From positions 405,423 through 469,422 of the forward strand of contig NZ_QEXM01000041.1 in NCBI RefSeq assembly GCF_004127445.1: a stretch of DNA of 64,000 nt, written 5' to 3'. This stretch comes from Streptomyces alfalfae. Its GTDB lineage: Bacteria > Actinomycetota > Actinomycetes > Streptomycetales > Streptomycetaceae. Numbering within the stretch: the first letter of the stretch is position 1; the number at the start of each line of letters is the position of its first letter. Position numbers and translations under genes: made by a program. Below are positions 1-8,538 of the stretch, in pieces. The notes beneath the pieces are model-generated. The model was not told the DNA's origin and made no database searches. It worked only from the letters and a program-made list of their open reading frames with translations.

Positions 1-1461
1 GAAGGCCTTGGCGATCCGGTCGATGTCGGCCGGGTCCATGGACAGGGCGGCGCCCACGTCGCGTACGGCGTGGCGCACCCGGTAGGTCTCGGGCATGGCG
101 ACCGTCGCGACCCGCTCGGCGCCGAAGCGGTCGATGATCGCGCGGTAGACCTCGATGCGGCGGGCCGACTCGACGTCGATGTCGATGTCCGGCAGGACGG
201 GCCGCCGTGTGGACAGGAACCGCTCCATGAGCAGCCCGTGCTCGACGGGGTCGGCGTGCGCGATGCCGATGAGGTGGTTGACGAGGGACCCGGCGCCCGA
301 GCCGCGCGCCGCGACCCGGATGCCGAGACCGCGCACGTCGTCGACCACCTGGGCCACGGTGAGGAAGTAGGAGGCGAAGCCGTGGTGGGCGATGACGTCC
401 AGCTCTTCGTGCATCCGCTCCCAGTACGCGCGCCGGGAGGCGTAGCCGCGCAGCACCATGCCCGCCGCGGCCCGCGAGGCGAGGACGCGCTGCGCGGTGC
501 GGCGCCCCGCGCCGACCAGGTGGGGCTCGGGGAAGTGCACGGAGCCGATGCCGATGTCGTCCTCGGGGTCGACCACGCACTCGGCGGCGGTCGCCCGGGT
601 CTGTTCGAGCAGGCGGTGGGCGGTGTCGCGGCGGAACCCCGCGGCCTCGACGACCCGCTCGGCGACGGCCAGCATGGTGTCGGCGTCCTTCAGCCAGCGC
701 TCCCCGCCGTCGAGCTCCTTGGCCGGGTCGACGGGGACGAGGCGGCGCGCGGCGTCGAGGACGTCGGCGACGGGGCCCTGGCCCGGGTCGGCGTAGCGCA
801 CGGCGTTGCTCAGGACGGGGCGCACGCCCTGTTCGGCGGCGAAGCCGAGGGTGCGGGCGGCGAGGCGGAGCGACCCCGGGCCCGTGCCCTCGCGGCCGTG
901 CCAGACGGACTCCAGGCGCAGGGCGTCGCCGTACCGCTCGCGCCAGGGCGCGAGGAGCCGGGCGGCGCGGTCGGGGCGGCCCGCGGCGAGCGCGCGCCCC
1001 ACGTCGGACGCGGGGCCGAGCAGCACGGTCAGGCCCTCGCCGTGGTTCTCCTCCCACGGCAGGAGGGGCTGCCCCTCGGGGGCGCGGTGGGCCTCGGTGA
1101 CCAGGCGGCAGAGCGCCGCCCAGCCGGTGGCGCCGTCGCGGGCGAGGAAGGTCACGCGCGGGGCCGACTCGTCGACGAAGGCGCCTCCGCGCACGGGGGT
1201 CCGCCGCCGCACGCCCCTGGCGGACCCGGGCTCGTCCGGCGTGGGTCCGCCCACCGCGAGTTCGGCCCCGAACAGCGGCCGGACCCCGGCCTTCGCGCAG
1301 GCCTTGGCGAACCGGACGGCGCCCGCGACGCCGTCCCTGTCGGTGAGCGCGAGGGCGTCCATGCCCCGCTCGGCGGCGCGCTCGGCGAGCCGCTCCGGGT
1401 GCGAGGCGCCGTACCGCAGGGAGAACCCGGAGACGGTGTGCAGATGCGTGAACCCGGGCAC
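1..1461 (-). CDS. dnaE2: DNA polymerase III alpha subunit, error-prone DnaE2 type (3' end outside window)
   Basis: The visible 487 codons are the N-terminal part of a C-family replicative polymerase; the family is about 1,100-1,200 residues, so more than half lies left of base 1. The N-terminus is a PHP domain opening with FTHLHTVSGFS. The polymerase active-site signature PDIDID sits near residues 424-430 and supplies the first two catalytic aspartates. I chose the GTG at 1461 because AGGAGG lies five bases upstream; an in-frame GTG two codons earlier overlaps that ribosome site. The PHP domain starts almost at residue 1 and the sequence is diverged from the housekeeping replicase. By family knowledge that fits DnaE2, the mutagenic translesion polymerase induced with the SOS response. 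Assignment to DnaE2 rather than DnaE1 is an inference. Confidence 0.88.
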   Translation of the reverse strand, partial: MPGFTHLHTVSGFSLRYGASHPERLAERAAERGMDALALTDRDGVAGAVRFAKACAKAGVRPLFGAELAVGGPTPDEPGSARGVRRRTPVRGGAFVDESAPRVTFLARDGATGWAALCRLVTEAHRAPEGQPLLPWEENHGEGLTVLLGPASDVGRALAAGRPDRAARLLAPWRERYGDALRLESVWHGREGTGPGSLRLAARTLGFAAEQGVRPVLSNAVRYADPGQGPVADVLDAARRLVPVDPAKELDGGERWLKDADTMLAVAERVVEAAGFRRDTAHRLLEQTRATAAECVVDPEDDIGIGSVHFPEPHLVGAGRRTAQRVLASRAAAGMVLRGYASRRAYWERMHEELDVIAHHGFASYFLTVAQVVDDVRGLGIRVAARGSGAGSLVNHLIGIAHADPVEHGLLMERFLSTRRPVLPDIDIDVESARRIEVYRAIIDRFGAERVATVAMPETYRVRHAVRDVGAALSMDPADIDRIAKAF

Positions 1462-1636
1462 ACGCACCTCCTGTAACCCTGAACTGAACCGATCCCGTAA
1501 CCCCCACCTCCACCATAGACCAAGTTTCGAACGCGTGTACGACACGTGTGCGAAACCCCTCCCCCGGCGCCGCCCGTGTGGTCCGTTCGGCCCATCCCGC
1601 CTGCGAAGACGCCTCCCGGACCGGAGCGTGGGGGCC

Positions 1637-2680
1637 ATGAGGTTCGCCGATGAGTTCAAGAGCGCCGTCACCCCGCGAGCAGCCCTGCTCGTCATCGGCG
1701 TACTCGCCCTGCAGCTCCTGTTCATCGCCTCCTACGTGGGGGCGCTGCACGACCCGAGGCCCAAGGACGTGGCCTTCGGGGTGGTCGCGCCGGGCGAGGC
1801 GGCCGAGCAGACCGTGCGCCGACTGCGTGAGCTGCCCGGGGAGCCGCTCGACCCGCGCCGGGTCAAGGACGAGGCCATGGCCCGGCACAAGATCATGAGC
1901 CGGGAGATCGACGGCGCCCTGGTCGTCGACCCCCGCGGCGCCACCGACACCCTCCTGGTCGCCTCCGGCGCGGGCACCGCCCTGTCCAGGACCCTGACCA
2001 CGCTCGTCACCGAGGTCGACGCGGACCAGAAACGCACCGTGAAGAGCGTCGACGTCGCCCCGGCGTCGGGCCAGGACTTCAACGGGCTCTCGTCCTTCTA
2101 CCTCGTCGTCGGCTGGTGCGTCGGCGGTTACCTGTGCGCGTCGATCCTGGCGATCAGCGCGGGCTCCCGGGCCGCCAACGTGCCGCGCGCGGTGATCAGA
2201 CTCGGCACCATGGCGCTCTACTCGGTCATCGGCGGACTCGGCGGCGCGGTCATCATCGGGCCGATCCTCGGCGCCCTGCCCGGCAGCGTCCTCGGCCTGT
2301 GGGGTCTCGGCGCCCTGGTGATCTTCGGGGTGGGCGCGATCACGCTCGCCCTCCAGGCGCTCACCGGCATCATGGGCATCGGCCTGGCCGTCCTGCTCAT
2401 CGTCATCGGGGGCAACCCCAGCGCGGGCGGCGCCTTCCCGCTGCCGATGCTGCCGCCCTTCTGGAAGGCGATCGGGCCCTGGCTGCCGCCGGGCGCGGGC
2501 ACCTGGGTCGCCCGCTCCCTCGCGTACTTCGAGGGCAACGCGATCACCTGGCCGCTGCTCGTCCTCGCGGGCTGGGCGCTCCTGGGCGCCGTCGTCACCC
2601 TCGCCCTGTCCGCCCGCCGCACCACACGGTCCGGCTCGATCGACCTCAGCGGCACCGGCTACGGCAAGAGCGTCGCCTGA
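1637..2680 (+). CDS. Integral membrane protein, ABC-2/YhgE-like
   Basis: A 347-residue membrane protein. One hydrophobic segment lies at about residues 13-34, followed by a soluble extracytoplasmic stretch of roughly 115 residues. Five or six more membrane helices fill residues 155-335, with a short basic C-terminus. One N-terminal helix, a large outside loop and a helix bundle is the topology of ABC-2-type permeases and of YhgE/Pip and DUF3533 proteins. No ATPase gene is adjacent, so transport is not proven. The ATG at 1637 has GGAG about ten bases upstream; a GTG at 1629 is in frame and possible. The gene is divergent from the polymerase gene, with about 175 bases between them. Confidence 0.7.
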   Translation: MRFADEFKSAVTPRAALLVIGVLALQLLFIASYVGALHDPRPKDVAFGVVAPGEAAEQTVRRLRELPGEPLDPRRVKDEAMARHKIMSREIDGALVVDPRGATDTLLVASGAGTALSRTLTTLVTEVDADQKRTVKSVDVAPASGQDFNGLSSFYLVVGWCVGGYLCASILAISAGSRAANVPRAVIRLGTMALYSVIGGLGGAVIIGPILGALPGSVLGLWGLGALVIFGVGAITLALQALTGIMGIGLAVLLIVIGGNPSAGGAFPLPMLPPFWKAIGPWLPPGAGTWVARSLAYFEGNAITWPLLVLAGWALLGAVVTLALSARRTTRSGSIDLSGTGYGKSVA

Positions 2681-2700
2681 CCCGCGCCGCACACGGCGGA

Positions 2701-2728
2701 GCGCCGGCCCGCGACAGCGGACCGGCGC
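2701..2728. terminator. Hairpin between convergent genes
   Basis: The 7-bp arms GCGCCGG and CCGGCGC enclose an inner CGC/GCG pair with a GACA loop and a small internal mismatch. The hairpin lies 20 bases after the membrane-protein stop and 33 bases after the protease stop on the other strand, so it may serve both. There is no U-tract, as is common in Streptomyces. Confidence 0.5.
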
Positions 2729-2761
2729 CCCTTCACCGCGTCACTCCTGCGAAGAGACGCC

Positions 2762-3841
2762 TCAGCCGATCTCCGCCCCGTAGGCGCTGAGCGCCTCCGG
2801 CACCGGCTGGAAGAACGTCTCGCCGCCGCTGCTGCAGTCGCCGCTGCCGCCGGAGGTGAGACCCAGCGCGGTGTCACCGGCGAAGAGCGCGCCGCCGCTG
2901 TCACCGGGCTCGGCGCAGACCGTGGTCTGGATCAGACCGTCGACCTGCCCCTCCTGGTAGTTCACCGTGGCGTCGAGCGCGGTGACCTCACCGTCGTGGA
3001 CCTGGGTCGTGCTGCCGCTGCGCGTCACCTTCTGACCGACCGTGGCGTCCCCGGCCTTGCTGATCGCCTGGGTGCCGCCGTAGAGGTTCACCTCGCTCGG
3101 GTGCGGGACGTCAGCCGTGTACTTCACGAGGGCGTAGTCGTTGCCCGGGAAGCTCGACTCCTGCGTGGCGCCGATCTCCTGGCCGCCCTGCGAGTCGGAC
3201 CAGCTCTTCACCGAGTTGCCGCAGTGACCGGCCGTCAGGAAGTACGGCTCCCCGCCCTTGACCACGTTGAAGCCGAGCGAGCAGCGCGAGCCGCTCCCCC
3301 AGATCGCGTCGCCGCCGGCGATGAAGGCCTTGTACTCGCCCTTGCTGCGCTTCAGTTCGGCCTTGCCGCCGAGCTTCTCCACGATCGCGCCGACCTTGTC
3401 GAGCTCGGCGCCCTTGACCGTGCGGTCCGCCGTGACGACCACCTTGTTGGTCGTCGGGTCCGTCACCCACGAGGTGCCGGGGACGGCCGCCTCGTCGTCG
3501 AGCGTCGCACGGGCGCTCTTCAGCTCGGCGAGGGAGTTCTCGACGATTCTGGCCTTGCCGCCCGCCGACTCGACGGCCTTCGCCGCCTTGTCGTTCAGCA
3601 CGTTGACGACCAGGGTCTTCGCCTTGGCGTCGTAGTACGTGCCCGCGGCGTCCGCGCCGAGGTCCTTGCCGAGGGCCGAGGCCAGCTTTCCGGCCTTGGC
3701 GACCGAGAGGACGTCCGGGGTGGGGTCCGCCGTGCTCTCGCTCGCGTTCGCGGTCTGAAAGGTGACTCCCGCGGCGACCAGCGCGGCGATGCCCGCGCCT
3801 GCCACGGCTACACGCCGCTTGGGTATGCGTCGGTGCTTCAA
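2762..3841 (-). CDS. sprD: Secreted chymotrypsin-like serine protease, streptogrisin D type
   Basis: A 359-residue preproenzyme of peptidase family S1 (alpha-lytic/streptogrisin group). The basic start and hydrophobic core (residues 1-34, ending ANA-SE) form a signal peptide. Residues 35 to about 174 form the propeptide that folds and inhibits the enzyme. The mature protease starts near Ile175 (IAGGDAI). The catalytic triad is intact: His206 in TAGHC, Asp235 in NDYAL and Ser315 in GDSGG, with disulfide cysteines in RCSLG, GHC, VCAEPGD and DCSS. The long propeptide fits streptogrisin D or C rather than A or B; no chitin-binding tail is present, which argues against C. The enzyme should be exported and self-processed. 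It is transcribed in the same direction as the shorter paralogue at 4635-5531. Confidence 0.9.
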   Translation of the reverse strand: MKHRRIPKRRVAVAGAGIAALVAAGVTFQTANASESTADPTPDVLSVAKAGKLASALGKDLGADAAGTYYDAKAKTLVVNVLNDKAAKAVESAGGKARIVENSLAELKSARATLDDEAAVPGTSWVTDPTTNKVVVTADRTVKGAELDKVGAIVEKLGGKAELKRSKGEYKAFIAGGDAIWGSGSRCSLGFNVVKGGEPYFLTAGHCGNSVKSWSDSQGGQEIGATQESSFPGNDYALVKYTADVPHPSEVNLYGGTQAISKAGDATVGQKVTRSGSTTQVHDGEVTALDATVNYQEGQVDGLIQTTVCAEPGDSGGALFAGDTALGLTSGGSGDCSSGGETFFQPVPEALSAYGAEIG

Positions 3842-4119
3842 AACTCACGACCTCCTGTGGGGGGAACGACCCGTCGGGCGTGGGGGCCTGACGGGCCGCA
3901 GGGCAGACGCGGGCATGGAACGCCACGCTGGAAAAGCCGCGTCCATGCCAACTTGGCCACGCCCACTATCCCGACGCTTTCCGGTCGCACACAAGGTCTA
4001 CTTCAGGACGCGCACGCTGTAACTGCCGTGCGCCCCCGTACCGGTGAGCGCTTCCATCGCACCATGTCGGTTCCGGTTGCGAACACCGCGTGGTGGGAAG
4101 CGGTACCAGCCTGTGAGGA

Positions 4120-4498
4120 CTAGTCCTGTCCGGTTCTCGCCCCTCCGGAGCGGCGTGTCTCTCCGGCTTCCGCACGCCCCGTACCGGAATCCGGGGGCTG
4201 CGGCAGGGCCTGCTGGGCGCGCTCCAGGAAGCGGAGCGGCTCCACGGGGAAGGGCAGGACGAGGGTGGAGTTCTTCTCCGCGGCGACGGCCACCACGGCA
4301 CGCAGCAACTGCAGTTGGGGCGCGGCGGGCTCCTTTGCCATCTCGTGCGCGGCCTCGGCGAGCTTCTTGGACGCCCGCGGCTCGGCGTCGGCGTTGATGA
4401 CGCGGGCCCGCCGCTCGCGGTCGGCCTCGGTCTGGCGGGCCATGGAGCGCTTCATCGCCTCGGGCAGGGAGACGTCCTTGCTCGCCCCCCGGAATCCG
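4120..4498 (-). pseudogene. C-terminal remnant of an SPFH/band-7 (stomatin-like) protein
   Basis: The last 111 codons read MKRSMARQTEADRERRARV... and end in a short Gly/Arg-rich tail. This is the characteristic C-terminal coiled-coil part of actinobacterial slipin/SPFH proteins, including a KNSTLVLPFPVE-like stretch. Upstream in frame the similarity continues only through SKDVSLPEA and stops abruptly near 4495. The membrane anchor and the whole SPFH domain (normally about 200 more residues) are missing. No plausible start or ribosome site lies at the break. I read it as a truncated gene caught between two protease genes; translation from the internal ATG at 4455 is possible but would give only a coiled coil. 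Confidence 0.7.
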
Positions 4499-4552
4499 CA
4501 TCGGGCGTGTTGGGCGTCCCCCTCGGAGGTAGCTCGCCCCCTGGGAGAGAGC

Positions 4553-4584
4553 GAGCCCCCGCCCGGAAAGCCGGGCGGGGGCTC
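4553..4584 (-). terminator. Intrinsic terminator of the sprB-like gene
   Basis: A perfect 14-bp GC-rich stem (GAGCCCCCGCCCGG with its complement) has a four-base AAAG loop. It begins about 50 bases past the stop codon of the protease gene at 4635. It also separates that gene from the SPFH remnant. Confidence 0.8.
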
Positions 4585-4634
4585 GGTCGTGCCGATGTCT
4601 CACGTGCGGTGCGCGGCCTTCGGGCCCCGCCGGA

Positions 4635-5531
4635 TCAGTAGACGCTGACGTTGTACGCGCGCAGCGCCTCGGTGACCGGCTGGAAGAAGGTCGTGCCGCC
4701 GGAGGAGCAGTTGCCGCTGCCGCCGGAGGTCAGACCGAGTGCCGTCGAACCCGAGTACAGCGGGCCGCCGCTGTCACCGGGCTCGGCGCAGACCGTGGTC
4801 TTGATCATGCCGTAGACGACGTCGCCGCCGCCGTAGTTGACGGTCTGGTTGAGCGCGGTGACCCGGCCGCTGTGGGTGCCGGTGGTGGACCCGCGGCGGG
4901 TGACGCTCTGCCCGACGGTGGGGTCGGCCGCGCTCGTGATGTCCTGGCTGCCCACGGTGCCGGACTTGGTCACCGAGTCGTTGGTGTACTTGACGATGCC
5001 GTAGTCGTTCGTCGGGAAGCTGGACCCGGACGTCGTGCCCAGCACGGTGGTCTTCGCCGAGTTGGACCACCAGGTGCCCGCGCCGTCGGTGCAGTGGCCG
5101 GCGGTCAGGAAGTAGTAGGTGCTGCCGTTGCGGACGTTGAAGCCGAGCGAACAGCGCCAGCTGCTCGCGTAGATGGCGTCGCCGCCCGAGATGTACTTCT
5201 GGAACTTGCCCGGGGCCCGCTCGATCTTCAGGGCGTCCGCGTTGGACCCCGCGGCCGCCTTGAGCTCGGCGATCTCGGCCTTGGAGACGGTGCTGTCGGC
5301 GGTGACCACGACCCGCTTGGTCTTCGGGTCCACGCCCCAGGCGGTGCCCGCGACGTCGGCGTCGAGCACCGCGTCACTCGCCTGCTCCAGCTGTGAGGCG
5401 CTGAAGGTGGCCGCGCCGTCGTGCGCGCTGGCCGCGGGTACGGCGAGCGCTCCCGCGGCGACGAGTCCGGTGGCGATGGCGAGCAGACGGGTGTGTCTCG
5501 CTATGCCGGAGGTGGTGCGCTTGATCCTCAC
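4635..5531 (-). CDS. sprB: Secreted serine protease, streptogrisin B type
   Basis: A 298-residue preproenzyme. The signal peptide ends near ASA-HD (residue 36). A propeptide of about 77 residues follows, and the mature enzyme begins at Ile114 (ISGGDAI), giving the 185-residue mature length typical of streptogrisins A and B. The triad is His146 (TAGHC), Asp176 (NDYGI) and Ser254 (GDSGG). The mature sequence matches what I remember of S. griseus protease B closely, including the QDITSAA and VYGMI segments. The TTFFQPVTEAL region is shared with the neighbouring longer protease, so the two are paralogues. It should be an extracellular broad-specificity endopeptidase with a chymotrypsin-like preference for large hydrophobic residues. 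Confidence 0.93.
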   Translation of the reverse strand: MRIKRTTSGIARHTRLLAIATGLVAAGALAVPAASAHDGAATFSASQLEQASDAVLDADVAGTAWGVDPKTKRVVVTADSTVSKAEIAELKAAAGSNADALKIERAPGKFQKYISGGDAIYASSWRCSLGFNVRNGSTYYFLTAGHCTDGAGTWWSNSAKTTVLGTTSGSSFPTNDYGIVKYTNDSVTKSGTVGSQDITSAADPTVGQSVTRRGSTTGTHSGRVTALNQTVNYGGGDVVYGMIKTTVCAEPGDSGGPLYSGSTALGLTSGGSGNCSSGGTTFFQPVTEALRAYNVSVY

Positions 5532-6451
5532 GTTTGTTCCTCCCGAGGGAAGTCAGTGGGCCCTTGTGGGTTGAGGGCCCGTGAGGCGCAGCCGAGGAGC
5601 GGGGCTCGGGGTGCACACGTACGCCGTGCTCCTGGCAAGCGCTGCTCGGGAGTATTGGTGGGCGGTGTCCGGCCGCACAAGGGCGCCTTTCGGCCGTCGC
5701 CCCGGGGGGTGCGGGCCAGGCGTACGGGCCGCTTCCGCGGGGTTCCGCGCCCCGCGGCGCTCTCCGTGACCAGGGCGCCCCGGGGCCGCGGGAGGGGCCG
5801 GACGGCATGACCGGCGCGGGGTCGACGGCGGCGGCGACGTCCCGTCGGAACCGCCGGTGCCACGTCGGCCGGCGTCGGGGTGGGGCGAGCCGCGGGAAGC
5901 GGAAACGGTGACCGGGCGGGCCGTCGGCGGCGTTAGCGACGGCGGCCGGGGACGAGCCGCCGTCCACCACCCTCACCTGCGGCGTGTGGCGGGCGCCCCC
6001 GCTCCGGAAGGCGGGCTCACCGCCGGCCCCGGGACCCCGCTCCCCACCGTCGGCGCCGCCGGCCATGGCGGGGCGCTCCTCGCCGTACGGGGTGCGGCGC
6101 CCGGCCGCCGGTCGACGCGGCACGCGGGGCGTGGCGCCGGTCCCGGCGAGGGCGCGGCGGGCGGCGGAGTCGGGACCGGCGTCGCGCACCGCCCCGAGCC
6201 CTCCGCGCCCGATGACGGCGGGGCGGCGTCCACCGGGCGCCACGCGACCGGCGGCGAACGGCCCCGCAGCCGGGGCCCGGCCGAACCGCCCCGGTCAGGG
6301 GCCTTCCGCCGGGCCCGGGCACGTCCTCGGCGCCGACGCCCACCACGGCCGCGTCACCGCTCGCGCACCGCACCCCGGGAATGTCCGGAATTGAACCATC
6401 CGGAAACTCGGCCGGTCGGCACGTGCCGTGGACGCGGGGGCTGACGCGGGG
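5532..6451. other. About 0.9 kb without a supportable gene
   Basis: This stretch is very GC-rich and open in several frames on both strands, but no frame gives a recognisable protein, a convincing ribosome site or normal hydrophobic patterning. The right-hand 100 bases, past the end of the DUF5685 gene, are low complexity. The left end holds the sprB promoter region. It may be decayed coding sequence; I see nothing that identifies a parent gene. Confidence 0.5.
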
Positions 6452-7747
6452 TCAGAGACCGCAGTCGCAGCAGCTGCAGCACTCGCAGCAGCCGCAGCAC
6501 CCGGAGTCGCCGCAGTTGTTGCAGCAGCCCTCGCGCTTCTTGCGGGACCACGGGCCCTCGTAGGTGTCGGCGCAGCACACCTTGCAGGTGCAGCAGAGCC
6601 CGATGGCCACGGCGCACCCGGCCCAGAAGCCCCGCTTGCCCGGCTTGGGCGGCTGCGGCCCGAAGCCGTGCCCGCCCCCGCCGCCGGGACCGCCGGGACC
6701 GCCGGGCACGTCACCGCCGTACGGGTTCCCCCCGTCCCCGTACGGGTTCCCGCCCTCGTACGGGCCGCCGCCCCCGTACGGATTCTGCTGCCCGTACGGT
6801 CCCCCGGCCGGAGGCCCGTAGGGGCCGCCCTGCCGCGGCGGGCCGAAGGCGCCCTGCTGATGTGCCGTCACCTGGTGGGTGTGGCCGCAGGACTCCGTGC
6901 CGAAGGCGCGGTCGACCGAGCGGCGCAGCTCATGGGCGAGGAGGACGTGCGCGAGCTTGCCGTCGGCGAATTCGGCGTCGCGCAGCGCGAGGCGGATGCC
7001 GTGCAGCGCGTCGTCGGCGAGCCGCCGCGCCTCGGTGAGGGAGGTGCCGGTCGCCGTGAGCGGGTTCCACGCGCCCGACGCGGCGTCCGCCTCCCTGTCC
7101 TCCACGGCGTCGAGCAGGTGCGCGAGGCGGCCGAAGAGGCGTCCCGCCTCGGCGAGCGGCTCCACGTTGCCGGGCCGCCCGGCGAGCAGGGCGGTGTGCG
7201 CGAAGGCCGCCGCGGTGGCCGTCTCGGTCGGCTCGGTCACCGCGAGGAGTGAGGTGCCGGGGCCCGCCAAGGCCTCGATCCCGGCCTGCCGTTCGACGGC
7301 GTCGAGCAGGACGGCCGTGTCGAACCCCACGTCGGCCCCGGTCCGCGCGCCCGCCTCGTCCCAGCCCCTGGCCACGCGCCGGGCGGCGACGGCCACCGGT
7401 CTGCGGGCGAGCATCCCGTCCCCGTCGACGACGTGGTCGCGCACCTTCGCCGAGGCGAGCACCAGCGAGACGGCGGCGGCGAGCCGGGCGCCCTCGCCCC
7501 GCGCCACGGACGCCGTCCGCATCCCGCGCAGCGGACAGGGCCCCGCGGTGCGCCGCCCGCCGTCCCGGCGCTCGGCCTGAGCCTCCGTCAGGACGGAGAT
7601 GATCAGGCCGTCGTAATTGGTGACGATCCGGGCGAACTGCCCGTGGTCGGCGCGGAGCGCGAGGCAGAGCCCGCAGAGGTGGGCCATCCACTGCGTCTTG
7701 AGCCCGCCTCCGAGACGATGGCTGCAGGGCCTGACGATTCCGAACAA
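6452..7747 (-). CDS. DUF5685 family protein with Cys-rich C-terminus
   Basis: About 431 residues when started at the TTG at 7747 (LFGIVRPCSHRL), which has GGGGGAG just upstream and matches the family N-terminus as I remember it. Residues 1-270 form a helical domain with early CxxC-type cysteines (MAHLCGLCLAL) and CPLRG. A Gly/Pro/Tyr-rich linker with PYG repeats follows (about residues 300-370). The tail of roughly 55 residues holds some twenty cysteines in CC, CxxC and CCxC patterns (GCCNNCGDSGCC, CCSCCDCG). The cysteine density suggests metal binding or a disulfide-rich surface patch; the function is unknown to me. It is divergent from sflA. A longer in-frame extension to 7828 exists but lacks family support. 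Confidence 0.78.
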   Translation of the reverse strand: MFGIVRPCSHRLGGGLKTQWMAHLCGLCLALRADHGQFARIVTNYDGLIISVLTEAQAERRDGGRRTAGPCPLRGMRTASVARGEGARLAAAVSLVLASAKVRDHVVDGDGMLARRPVAVAARRVARGWDEAGARTGADVGFDTAVLLDAVERQAGIEALAGPGTSLLAVTEPTETATAAAFAHTALLAGRPGNVEPLAEAGRLFGRLAHLLDAVEDREADAASGAWNPLTATGTSLTEARRLADDALHGIRLALRDAEFADGKLAHVLLAHELRRSVDRAFGTESCGHTHQVTAHQQGAFGPPRQGGPYGPPAGGPYGQQNPYGGGGPYEGGNPYGDGGNPYGGDVPGGPGGPGGGGGHGFGPQPPKPGKRGFWAGCAVAIGLCCTCKVCCADTYEGPWSRKKREGCCNNCGDSGCCGCCECCSCCDCGL

Positions 7748-8046
7748 AACGACTCCCCCGAACGGCCCGAACTGATGATCCGATGATTTCGGGGCATCGT
7801 AACGAGGGAGGCGTTCACCCGGACGCACCCCCCGTCACCCGTACGCCGGGAGAAATCATATTTCACTCACTGTCAGCAGCCGTACACAGCGGGACCCTTG
7901 AAGTACCACGTGCGTCGGCGTGTTGACTCTGCACCAGTACCGTCACGAAAACCCCGCGCGGCGACTATCCACTTGGCGCAGCATCCGCATCATGGACGAC
8001 GATAGGAACGCGGAAAGCAGGGAAACCGCTGCGAGAGGAGGCGTCC

Positions 8047-8496
8047 ATGGGATCGGTGCGCAAGGCGAGTGCTTGGCTTGGCCTCGTTGACGACAACAAC
8101 GACGAGCGTTACTACGACGACGGCTATGAAGACGACCGGGCCGAGGGGCCCGACCAGCCGGAGGCCTGGGTGACCGACCCGCGCGTGCGGGTGGCGAGCG
8201 AGAAGGCCCAGGAGCAGGAGCGCCGCATCGGGACGGTGACCCCGAACAGCTTCCGGGACGCCCGCGGCATCGGTGAGATGTTCCGGGACGGCGTCCCGGT
8301 CATCATGAACCTCACGTCCATGGACCCCACCGACGCCAAGCGTGTGGTCGATTTCGCGGCCGGTCTCACCTACGGACTGCGCGGTTCGATCGAGCGCGTG
8401 GCGACGCGGGTCTTCCTGCTGACCCCCGCCGACACGCACATCGTCAACGGCGAGGCGTCGAGTCGCCCCTCGGACGGATTCTTCAACCAGAGCTAG
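8047..8496 (+). CDS. sflA: SepF-like protein SflA (division/tip-growth modulator)
   Basis: A 149-residue protein with an acidic, Tyr/Asp-rich N-terminal linker (residues 15-60) and the compact SepF fold after residue 60. Recognisable SepF segments are NSFRDA, the GVPVIMNLT strand, DAKRVVDFAAGL, and a final VFLLTP strand. SepF proteins bind FtsZ and membranes. Streptomyces carry one true SepF in the division cluster plus two paralogues, SflA and SflB, which limit ectopic branching. The sequence and its place next to a DUF5685 gene and an acyl-CoA dehydrogenase gene fit the SflA locus (SCO1749 in S. coelicolor, from memory). GAGAGGAGG precedes the ATG. No ylmG or ftsZ is adjacent, consistent with SflA rather than SepF. 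Confidence 0.88.
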   Translation: MGSVRKASAWLGLVDDNNDERYYDDGYEDDRAEGPDQPEAWVTDPRVRVASEKAQEQERRIGTVTPNSFRDARGIGEMFRDGVPVIMNLTSMDPTDAKRVVDFAAGLTYGLRGSIERVATRVFLLTPADTHIVNGEASSRPSDGFFNQS

Positions 8497-8538
8497 TGGG
8501 CGAGGCCGCTCACCGGAACCGTCCGGCCCCGGAACGGA

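Noticed and set aside
70..1476. Long plus-strand open frame at the left edge
   Set aside because: It is antisense to the DnaE2 gene, whose protein is recognisable on the minus strand; the plus-strand product is Gly/Ala/Arg noise from GC-rich third positions.
5374..6243. Minus-strand frame with a GRGGLGAV stretch resembling a kinase glycine loop
   Set aside because: No lysine, HRD or DFG motifs follow, and the frame overlaps the start of the sprB gene.
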